A DNA stretch of 64,000 nt from Mesorhizobium sp. CU3 (GTDB lineage Bacteria > Pseudomonadota > Alphaproteobacteria > Rhizobiales > Rhizobiaceae): assembly GCF_006442965.1 (NCBI RefSeq), contig NZ_VFWX01000002.1:62001-126000 (forward strand), read 5' to 3'. Positions 57,376 through 64,000 of the stretch are shown in pieces; positions within the stretch are counted from its first letter, which is position 1; the number at the start of each line of letters is the position of its first letter. Below the pieces are notes generated by a model that was not told the origin of the DNA, searched no databases, and saw only the letters and a list, made by a program, of their open reading frames with translations. The position numbers were made by a program, and so were the translations under genes.

Positions 57376-59955
57376 AGATTCCAGCACGTCCTTGACGATC
57401 GTCGCCAGTTGCTTGAGCGAGAACGGTTTCGGCAGGAAGCCGAAATGCGCGTCGGCCGGCAGATTGCGGGCGAAGGCATCCTCGGCATAGCCCGAGACGA
57501 AGACGAACTTGATGTCCGGCTGCCGCTTGCGCAATTCGCCGAGCAGCGTCGGTCCATCCATCTCCGGCATCACCACGTCGGATACGACGATATCGACCTT
57601 GCCGCCAAGCGCCTCGAACACCTCCAGCGCCTCGACGCCCGATGATGCTTCGTGAACCGTATAGCCGCGCGAAGTCAGCGCCCTGACACCGCCCATGCGC
57701 ACGGCATCCTCGTCCTCGACCAGAAGCACCGTCTCCGAACCGGACAGGTCTTTTGCGGCATCGGCGGGCTTGGCGGGCGCCGCGGCCGGAGCCGGCGTTT
57801 CGCCCGGCTCCGCCTGCTTCTTCGCCTCGGCGACATGGCGCGGCAGGAAGATGCGGAACACCGTGCCCGTGCCCACTTCGGAATCGCAGAAGATGAAGCC
57901 ACCGGTCTGCTTGATGATGCCGTAAACCATCGACAGGCCGAGGCCGGTGCCCTTGCCGACTTCCTTGGTGGTGAAGAACGGTTCGAAGATCTTCTTCAGC
58001 ACATCCGGCGCAATACCGCTTCCGGTATCCTCGACCTCGACCAGCACGTAATCGGCCGGCGTCAGTTCGCGATAGGCGAAGGACTTGCACTCGTCGGTCG
58101 ATACGTTGCGGGTGCGCACGGTGAGATCGCCGCCGGCCGGCATGGCGTCGCGCGCGTTGACGGCGAGATTGACCACCACCTGCTCGAACTGGCCGATATC
58201 GACCTTGACCGGCCACAGATCCCGGCCGTGATCGATCTTCAGCTTGATGTCGTTGCCGACCAGGCGGGCGAGCAGCATCCTGAGATCGGCCAGGACGTCG
58301 GTGAGGTTGAGCACTTCCGGCCGCAGTGTCTGCTTGCGCGAGAAAGCCAGCAGCTGCCGCACCAGCGAGGCCGCGCGGTTGGCGTTCTGCTTGATGTTCA
58401 TGATGTCGGGGAAGGACGGGTCCGACGGCCGGTGATTGGTCAACAACAGATCCGACGCCATGATGATGGCGGTCAGAACATTGTTGAAGTCATGCGCGAT
58501 GCCGCCGGCCAGCTGGCCGACCGCCTGCATCTTCTGGCTCTGCGCCATCTGGCCCTCGAGCGCCTTCTGCTCGGTGGTTTCGACCGCATAGACGATCGCC
58601 GATTCCTCCGCGCCCTCGCCGCCGGCGCCGTCGGCGACGGCATTGACGTAGAAACGGATGTGGCGATCCTCATTGCCGGGCAGCACGGAATCGATCGGCT
58701 CGATATTGGCTTGCCGCTGCCTGGCCTTCTCGAAAGCGGCGGCGAAAGCCGGCCGGTCGCGCTCGTGCACGATCGTCTCGAAGCGCACTCGCCGGTCGAC
58801 GGCGTCGCGGTCGACGACCGACGAGAACAGATGCAGGAACGGCGCGTTGGTGCGCAGGATGCGCCCGCTGGCGTCGACGCCGGCAATCGCCATCGGCGTC
58901 GAATTGAAGAAGCGGGTGAAACGGACTTCGGAAGCCCGGAGCTCGGCGGAAGCATCTTCGCCCTGGGTGCGGTTGAGCACGATGGTACGGGTCGGACCAT
59001 TGACGCCCTCGCGGCTCGCCGAAACGCGATGCATGAAACGGACCGGCAGCGCCTGGCCGTTCATCGTGGTGAGGTCGAGGTCGATGACGGCGTTGCGTGT
59101 CGTGGCGGGCTCGGCCTTGACCGAACGCACCAGCGCCATGCCGTCGCCGGCGATGATTTCGGGCAGCGTGATAGCGCCCGGCGTGAAGGAGGCAAGGTCG
59201 ATGCCCAACCACTCGGCGAGCGTGGCGTTGATATAGGTGACGCGGCCTTCCTGGTCGGCCGAAAAGAAGCCGGCCGGAGCGTGGTCGAGATGGTCGATGG
59301 CTTTCTGCAGGTCGAGGAAGAAGCGCTCCTGCTCCGCCCGCTCCTGCGAGATATCGGCAAGCTGCCAGGCGAGCATCGGCAGCCTTTGCCCGGGCATGCT
59401 GAAGGCGCGGGCACGCGCCCGGTACCAGCGCGCGCCGGGCTCCGCACCCGGCTTGATCGACTGCGCCAGCCGGAACTCGCCGTCGCCGGGCTGGCCGTCG
59501 CGCAGGCCCGAAGCCAGCCGGTAGATCGTCATCGAAGCTTCGGGAACATCCGACAACAGCCCTTCGACGGTCTTGAGATCGGCGGCCGAGGCGGCGCCCG
59601 TCATCTCTGCATAGGCGCGGTTGGCATAGACGACACGGCCCTTTGTGTCGGTGACCAGCAGGCCTTGCGACATCGAATCGACGAAGGCTTTCGACAATTC
59701 GTCGCCGGTCGAGCGCGACGCGACCTGCACGAAACCGATCGCCGTGGCAAACAGGAAGCCGACGCCGATCATGGCGAGCACGCCGAGCATGCCGAGCAGG
59801 AAAGGATCGCCCAGCCGCTCCCGGAACAGCCCGAAAACGATCGCCGCGCCGGTAAGCACGACGATGAAGACGATCAGCCTGGTGACGGCGCCCGGACGCG
59901 TGTTCTCGTCGACGATCGGTACCGGATAGAAATCGCCGCGCGCTTCCTTGGCCAT
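57373..59955 (-). CDS. cckA: Hybrid sensor kinase CckA
   Basis: The protein has 860 residues. CckA is the membrane kinase/phosphatase that feeds phosphate through ChpT to the cell-cycle regulator CtrA. Two membrane helices (about 27-43 and 51-73) are followed by PAS-like domains (about 85-460), the histidine kinase core with H488 ([12 protein letters not shown]), the ATP-binding [13 protein letters not shown] region, and a receiver domain with D793 ([13 protein letters not shown]). The end [22 protein letters not shown] is distinctive for CckA. A family A repeat meets the 3' end and provides the stop codon. fliO is divergent. Confidence 0.95.
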   Translation of the reverse strand: MAKEARGDFYPVPIVDENTRPGAVTRLIVFIVVLTGAAIVFGLFRERLGDPFLLGMLGVLAMIGVGFLFATAIGFVQVASRSTGDELSKAFVDSMSQGLLVTDTKGRVVYANRAYAEMTGAASAADLKTVEGLLSDVPEASMTIYRLASGLRDGQPGDGEFRLAQSIKPGAEPGARWYRARARAFSMPGQRLPMLAWQLADISQERAEQERFFLDLQKAIDHLDHAPAGFFSADQEGRVTYINATLAEWLGIDLASFTPGAITLPEIIAGDGMALVRSVKAEPATTRNAVIDLDLTTMNGQALPVRFMHRVSASREGVNGPTRTIVLNRTQGEDASAELRASEVRFTRFFNSTPMAIAGVDASGRILRTNAPFLHLFSSVVDRDAVDRRVRFETIVHERDRPAFAAAFEKARQRQANIEPIDSVLPGNEDRHIRFYVNAVADGAGGEGAEESAIVYAVETTEQKALEGQMAQSQKMQAVGQLAGGIAHDFNNVLTAIIMASDLLLTNHRPSDPSFPDIMNIKQNANRAASLVRQLLAFSRKQTLRPEVLNLTDVLADLRMLLARLVGNDIKLKIDHGRDLWPVKVDIGQFEQVVVNLAVNARDAMPAGGDLTVRTRNVSTDECKSFAYRELTPADYVLVEVEDTGSGIAPDVLKKIFEPFFTTKEVGKGTGLGLSMVYGIIKQTGGFIFCDSEVGTGTVFRIFLPRHVAEAKKQAEPGETPAPAAAPAKPADAAKDLSGSETVLLVEDEDAVRMGGVRALTSRGYTVHEASSGVEALEVFEALGGKVDIVVSDVVMPEMDGPTLLGELRKRQPDIKFVFVSGYAEDAFARNLPADAHFGFLPKPFSLKQLATIVKDVLES

Positions 59956-60164
59956 ATTCCCCCTGCTTGTGATTCCCGTGTCCTACAGGTGCGGACGGCC
60001 GGTTGAATCATATTCTCCTGCAGCGGAAAAGGCCTCGCCGGCAAATGTCGGATAAAATCACCGATTCATGTTTCAAACTGTTCACGACGCGTGATGCCAA
60101 CTTGCGGTCGCTAGTCCCTACGGTCTAGTGTCGCCTCACTTCAAAAAGGCGATTGGGTGCACCG

Positions 60165-60884
60165 ATGCTGCAGTGGCTGGATAGCGTGGCGGGTCCGGGT
60201 TATGTCGCTGCGATCCTGTGGACTTTCGCGGCACTTATCCTGCTGGTCGTCGTGCTTCTGGTCATCAAGGTCGTCCGCAACCTGACCTTCGGCACGTTCG
60301 TCGCCGGCGGCAGGAACCGCAAGACGCGGCTTGCCGTGATGGACGCCACCGCGGTCGATAGCCATCGCCGGCTTGTCCTGGTGCGCCGCGACGACATCGA
60401 GCATCTGATCCTGATCGGCGGGCCGACCGATGTCGTGGTCGAGCGCGACATCAGGCTTGCAGCGCCGCGCCGCCCGGCCTTGACGGCCGACAGCGCCCAA
60501 CAGCAGCCGGCCGCTGCCGCGCCGCGTCAGCGCGCGCCGCAACCGGCGCCAGCGCCTGCACCGGCCCGGCAGGCGCCGCCGCAGCCGACTGCTCAGCCGG
60601 CGGCTACGGCGCGTTCTCGCCCGACAGCGCCGCCGCCGATCCCGGCGCCGAGCCAACCGACGGCAAAGGTCATGCCCTTGCCCACTTACGGGACAACCAA
60701 CGGAGGCGCCAGGCACGCGCCTGCGCCCACGAACGAGTCCATCGACGACACGCTGATGCAGGACCTCGAAGCCTCGCTCGACGATGACATCCCGGCAAAG
60801 CCGGCAGCCAAGCCCGCCGCCAAGCCCTCGCTCGACGACGAGATGACCAAGCTGCTCGGCGAGTTGGGCAGCCACAAGCGCTGA
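60165..60884 (+). CDS. fliO: FliO-like flagellar assembly protein
   Basis: The protein has 239 residues from the ATG at 60165; a TTG at 60153 is an alternative. One transmembrane helix (about 17-40) is followed by a FliO-type beta domain (LVLVRRDDIEHLILIGGPTDVVVERDI, about 70-95 written here by its key GGPTDVVVE). The middle (about 100-175) is an Ala/Pro/Gln-rich linker and the end is acidic (DDTLMQDLEASLDDDIPAK). It lies apart from flagellar genes between cckA and dksA, an arrangement seen in rhizobia. FliO helps build the flagellar export gate. Confidence 0.8.
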   Translation: MLQWLDSVAGPGYVAAILWTFAALILLVVVLLVIKVVRNLTFGTFVAGGRNRKTRLAVMDATAVDSHRRLVLVRRDDIEHLILIGGPTDVVVERDIRLAAPRRPALTADSAQQQPAAAAPRQRAPQPAPAPAPARQAPPQPTAQPAATARSRPTAPPPIPAPSQPTAKVMPLPTYGTTNGGARHAPAPTNESIDDTLMQDLEASLDDDIPAKPAAKPAAKPSLDDEMTKLLGELGSHKR

Positions 60885-60930
60885 GCCTTTTTCACCCCAC
60901 TCCGGCCGGGGCGATAAAAATCCCGAAAAC

Positions 60931-60958
60931 AAAAATGGCCGGAAAACCGGCCATTTTT
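60931..60958. terminator. Bidirectional intrinsic terminator between fliO and dksA
   Basis: AAAAATGGCCGG-AAAA-CCGGCCATTTTT is a perfect palindrome with an 8-bp GC stem and T-runs on both strands. It can end both the fliO and the dksA transcript. Confidence 0.9.
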
Positions 60959-60982
60959 CATCAAACTCTGCCGTCGCGCGCG

Positions 60983-61399
60983 TCAGTCGTCGCGATAGAC
61001 CTTCTCGCGGCGCTCATGGCGCTCCTGCGCCTCGATCGACAGCGTCGCGATCGGGCGCGCGTCGAGCCGCTTCAGCGCGATCGGCTCGCCGGTTTCCTCG
61101 CAATAGCCGTAGGTGCCTTCGTCGATGCGCTGCAAAGCCGAGTCGATTTTCGAGATGAGCTTGCGCTGGCGGTCGCGGGCGCGCAATTCGATGGCGCGGT
61201 CGGTTTCTGAGGAGGCGCGATCTGCCAGATCGGGATGGTTGGCGTTTTCTTGCTGCAGGATTTCTAGAGTTTCACGTGCTTCACGAAGTATGTCATTCTT
61301 CCAGGTTATAAGCTTTTGGCGGAAGTATGATTTTTGCCGTTCGTTCATGAACGGCTCGTCTTCGGAGGGTACGTAATCGGCGGTAGCGATATCGTTCAT
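60983..61399 (-). CDS. dksA: DksA-type RNA polymerase-binding regulator, zinc motif reduced
   Basis: The protein has 138 residues from the ATG at 61399. DksA inserts a coiled coil into the secondary channel of RNA polymerase and works with ppGpp. The coil-tip motif D-x2-D-x-A is present as D57-L-A-D60-R-A62. The zinc finger C-x2-C-x17-C-x2-C is reduced to C100, T103, S121 and A124, as in Cys-poor DksA proteins of alphaproteobacteria and in P. aeruginosa DksA2. The fold (GTYGYCEETGEPIALKRLDA) is otherwise normal. It is monocistronic. Confidence 0.94.
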   Translation of the reverse strand: MNDIATADYVPSEDEPFMNERQKSYFRQKLITWKNDILREARETLEILQQENANHPDLADRASSETDRAIELRARDRQRKLISKIDSALQRIDEGTYGYCEETGEPIALKRLDARPIATLSIEAQERHERREKVYRDD

Positions 61400-61640
61400 T
61401 CGACTCACCCAACAACCCCAAATTTGGCGCCTATATATTCGCGGATAAAGGGCTGCACAAGCGCAATCGGTGAGAGTTTCACGCATTTGTTAGTCCCGCA
61501 GGGGAAACACCTTGCGAGGACTTTTGTTTGAACGCCCCTAAATCGAATTCCCCTATGATTTGCTGCGGTTGCCCAAAACCCGCCATTGCGCATGACATGG
61601 TTCTGGTGACTAATCGCGGTTTTCCGGACGAGGCGACGCC

Positions 61641-62156
61641 ATGGGGGTCGGGTTGAGCAGACTTTATCTGTTGCGGCATGCCAAGGCCGGCTGGGCGCTG
61701 CCCGGCGTGCGTGATTTCGACCGTCCGCTCGACGAATCGGGCATGGCCGATGCCGAGGCGATGGGCGAGGCCATGCGCGCGCTCAACTATGTGCCCGACA
61801 CCACCCTTTGCTCCAACGCCAAGCGGGCGCGGCAGACGCTGGAAGGCCTTGCAGGCCGCACCGACACCGGCCGGGTGCTGTTTTTCGATACCCTCTACAG
61901 CGAGGATGCAGCCGGTTATCTCGAAATCATCCGCAAGAACGGCGGCGCCGGCTCGCTGCTGGTGATCGGCCACAATCCGATGACGGAAGACCTTGCCATG
62001 GCCGTGTCGGGCGACGGCGAAGAGGCCGCACGCGGCCTGCTGAACCATGGTTTCCCGACGTCCGGGCTGGCCGTGGTGCGCTTTCCCGGCAACCTTGCCG
62101 AAGCAGCGCAAGGCAATGGGTATCTCGAAGCCTTTCTCACCCCGGCCGACCTCTGA
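61641..62156 (+). CDS. SixA-type histidine phosphatase
   Basis: The protein has 171 residues. The phosphatase motif LYLLRHAKAGW (RHG-like, near residue 8) and a second His in LVIGHNPMTEDLA mark the SixA branch of the histidine phosphatase superfamily. CSNAKRARQTLEGL follows. SixA removes phosphate from histidine on phosphorelay or PTS proteins in E. coli. The substrate here is unknown. It is followed 64 bp later by the ycjX gene on the same strand. Confidence 0.9.
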   Translation: MGVGLSRLYLLRHAKAGWALPGVRDFDRPLDESGMADAEAMGEAMRALNYVPDTTLCSNAKRARQTLEGLAGRTDTGRVLFFDTLYSEDAAGYLEIIRKNGGAGSLLVIGHNPMTEDLAMAVSGDGEEAARGLLNHGFPTSGLAVVRFPGNLAEAAQGNGYLEAFLTPADL

Positions 62157-62220
62157 CACCATTTGAAACGGCTGCCCCAGGGCCTATATCGGGGCCTGAC
62201 AGGGCCCGAGAGACCGCATT

Positions 62221-63687
62221 TTGGCATCATCGCTGACCACTTTCACCGACGAGGCAAAAATTGCGCTCGACACGCTGTCGGGCCGTGCAGCCGGGCTTTT
62301 TTCCCCCTCTTTGCGGCTCGGCGTTACCGGCTTGTCCCGCGCGGGCAAGACCGTGTTCATATCCGCCCTCGTCCACAATTTGATCCATGGCGGGCGCCTG
62401 CCGCTGTTCGAGGCACAGAAATCCGGCCGCATCGCCCGCGCCTTTCTGGAGGAGCAGCCGGACGACGCGGTTCCGCGCTTCCAGTACGAGGACCATGTCG
62501 CGGCGCTGGTCAACGACCGCGTCTGGCCGGAATCGACGCGCGCCATTTCGGAACTCAGGCTCACCATCGAATACGAATCCGCCTCCGGCTGGAACCGCCT
62601 GTTTTCGGCCGGAAAGCTCTCGCTCGACATTGTCGACTATCCCGGCGAATGGCTGCTCGACCTGCCGCTGCTCGGCAAATCCTTCGCCGATTTCTCGCGC
62701 GAGGCGGTGGAGCTCGCTGCCCTGCCCGTGCGCTCAGACCTGTCGCAGGCCTGGCGCGAGCTGGCCTCGACCGTCGATCCCGACGCCGATGCCGACGAGA
62801 TGACGGCCCGGCGTCTCGCCGAGCGCTTCGCCGCCTACCTCAAGGCTTGCAAGCTCGACGAGCGCGCGCTGTCGACTCTGCCGCCCGGACGCTTTCTGAT
62901 GCCGGGCGACCTCGAAGGCTCGCCGGCGCTCACCTTCGCGCCGCTGATGAGACTGTCCGAGCGGCGCCGCTCCGGTTCGCTGCAGGCGATGATGGAGCGC
63001 CGCTACGAGGCCTATAAGACGCATGTCGTCAAACCGTTCTTTCGCGAGCACATCACCCGCCTCGACCGCCAGATCGTGCTGATCGACGCCATGCAGGCGC
63101 TCAACGCCGGTCCGGCCGCCATGGCCGACCTGGAGCGCGCCGTCACCGAAATCCTGTCCTGCTTCCGGCCCGGCCGCGGCAATTTCCTGACCGACTTCTT
63201 CTCGCGCCGCATCGACCGCATCCTGGTTGCGGCGACCAAGGCCGATCATCTGCACCACGAAAGCCATGACCGGCTGCAGGCGATCGTGCGCCGCCTGGCC
63301 GACCGCGCCGTGGCGCGGGCGAACTTCAGCGGCGCCGACGTCGACGTCGTCGCCATGGCGGCCGTGCGCTCGACCCGCGAAGGCACGGTCAAGCAGGGCC
63401 GCGAAACCCTGCCTGTGATCATCGGCACGCCGCTGAAAGGTGAAAAGATCGATGGCGAGACCTTCGACGGCAAGACCGAGACCGCCATATTTCCAGGCGA
63501 TTTGCCGGAAAAAGTCGAGGCAGTGTTCGACCTTTCCGAATCCGGGCCTCAGAATGAACCAGCGATCCGCTTCGTGCGCTTTCGCCCGCCGAAGCTCGAG
63601 CGCACCGCCGAGGGCGTCACACTGTCCCTGCCGCATATAAGGCTGGACCGCGCGCTGCAGTTCTTGATCGGAGATCATCTGGCATGA
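62221..63687 (+). CDS. ycjX: YcjX-family GTPase-like protein
   Basis: The protein has 488 residues from a TTG at 62221. It is a stress-related P-loop protein (DUF463). The nucleotide loop is GVTGLSRAGKTVFISAL (about 34-50), and DIVDYPGEWLLDLPL (about 139-153) is the family's second mark. The start context is weak (GAGAGACC ten bases upstream) but fits the N-terminus. It overlaps the next gene by ATGA. The pair YcjX/YcjF belongs to the phage-shock type neighbourhood in gammaproteobacteria; here no psp genes are near. Confidence 0.9.
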   Translation: MASSLTTFTDEAKIALDTLSGRAAGLFSPSLRLGVTGLSRAGKTVFISALVHNLIHGGRLPLFEAQKSGRIARAFLEEQPDDAVPRFQYEDHVAALVNDRVWPESTRAISELRLTIEYESASGWNRLFSAGKLSLDIVDYPGEWLLDLPLLGKSFADFSREAVELAALPVRSDLSQAWRELASTVDPDADADEMTARRLAERFAAYLKACKLDERALSTLPPGRFLMPGDLEGSPALTFAPLMRLSERRRSGSLQAMMERRYEAYKTHVVKPFFREHITRLDRQIVLIDAMQALNAGPAAMADLERAVTEILSCFRPGRGNFLTDFFSRRIDRILVAATKADHLHHESHDRLQAIVRRLADRAVARANFSGADVDVVAMAAVRSTREGTVKQGRETLPVIIGTPLKGEKIDGETFDGKTETAIFPGDLPEKVEAVFDLSESGPQNEPAIRFVRFRPPKLERTAEGVTLSLPHIRLDRALQFLIGDHLA

Positions 63688-64000
63688 CCGCGCCCCGCAA
63701 ACCCGCGGCCTTCCGCATCGAGCCCGAGGTGGAAGCCAAGCCGCAAGCAACGCGGAGCCGCAGCGTCGAGGAACAGCCGGTGCGCCGGCCGCGTACCGCG
63801 AGAGCCGATGTCGCGGTGGTGATCCCGTCGGAAATCGACGTCTTCGACGAGCCCGACATCGAGACCGCCGCGCCGGCGACGGCGCCGAGAAAGCGTTCGC
63901 TGCTGGCGCGGCTATTCTTTGGCGCCGTCGGCGCGCTTGTCTCGCTCGCCGTCGGCCTATGGGTGGACCAGCTCATCCGCGACCTGTTTACCCGTGCCGA
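63684..64000 (+). CDS. ycjF: YcjF/TIGR01620-type membrane protein, N-terminal part
   Basis: The gene is cut by the right edge; about 105 residues are visible. A long polar, Arg/Pro-rich N-terminus (about 1-72) with acidic VFDEPDIETAAP is followed by one membrane segment (LLARLFFGAVGALVSLAVGL). This fits the YcjF family, always paired with YcjX. The start overlaps the ycjX stop by four bases. The rest of the protein is outside the window. Confidence 0.8.
   Translation, partial: MTAPRKPAAFRIEPEVEAKPQATRSRSVEEQPVRRPRTARADVAVVIPSEIDVFDEPDIETAAPATAPRKRSLLARLFFGAVGALVSLAVGLWVDQLIRDLFTRA

Noticed and set aside
57652-60006. 784-codon open frame on the plus strand opposite cckA
   Set aside because: It is antisense to a full CckA with all kinase and receiver motifs. 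The translated product is Asp/Arg/His-rich low-complexity sequence typical of antisense GC-rich frames.

Overview
The window is a GC-rich chromosomal segment from an alphaproteobacterium of the order Hyphomicrobiales (Rhizobiales), most likely Mesorhizobium or a close relative. This rests on five things: the glycerol ABC-transport locus glpRDSTPQUVK, a BA14K-family protein, CckA next to FliO and a DksA with a reduced zinc motif, GTTC-N7-GTTC LexA boxes, and dispersed palindromic repeats of the rhizobial type. No insertion sequence, prophage, CRISPR array or rRNA was seen. One tRNA (Lys) is present. About 77 protein genes were called, two of them cut by the window edges.

Layout. 1-4.7 kb: the end of dihydroorotase, plsY, dprA, a convergent histidine-rich membrane protein, tRNA-Lys and a BA14K protein. 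4.8-14.9 kb: a complete glycerol uptake and catabolism locus on the minus strand (regulator, G3P dehydrogenase, ABC importer, kinase) with candidate GlpR operators. 14.9-20.5 kb: a PLP-dependent decarboxylase and the four-gene Anbu cluster (proteasome-like Anbu, transglutaminase-like protease, alpha-E protein, circularly permuted ATP-grasp). 20.7-27.6 kb: small metabolic and redox genes, then tgt, a small overlapping gene, queA, a DUF606 transporter, two cyclophilins and coaD. 27.9-39.4 kb: gyrA, a SulP transporter coupled to a ParB-like gene, an AraC regulator facing two small genes, marC, an OsmC protein, ssb and an ArsR/AHSA1/ClpP operon. 40-46.2 kb: uvrA with an SOS box, then DUF302, GNAT and DUF72 genes and a diguanylate cyclase. 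46.5-52.3 kb: urea importer urtABCDE behind a sigma-54 promoter. 52.6-57.2 kb: a GMC dehydrogenase with its subunit 3, a VOC protein, a ribbon-helix-helix protein and a purine nucleoside phosphorylase. 57.4-64 kb: cckA, fliO, dksA, a SixA phosphatase and the ycjX/ycjF pair.

How the genes work together. The glp block takes up glycerol (GlpVPQUST), phosphorylates it (GlpK) and oxidises glycerol-3-phosphate (GlpD) under GlpR. UrtABCDE imports urea and is probably switched on by nitrogen limitation through sigma-54. ssb and uvrA carry LexA boxes and so look like part of one SOS regulon. The Anbu cluster is the least understood multigene system here: an ATP-grasp enzyme, a helical partner, a cysteine protease-like protein and a self-compartmentalising protease homologue encoded together.

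Most unusual observations: the Anbu operon with an inverted TGAGTAG-type repeat inside it; a Tgt that has lost three of four zinc ligands and overlaps a small Cys/His-bearing protein; an SDR with serine in place of the catalytic lysine; a textbook sigma-54 promoter before urtA; and two families of dispersed repeats that repeatedly abut or supply stop codons. All calls come from reading the sequence and remembered family knowledge; no database search was run.
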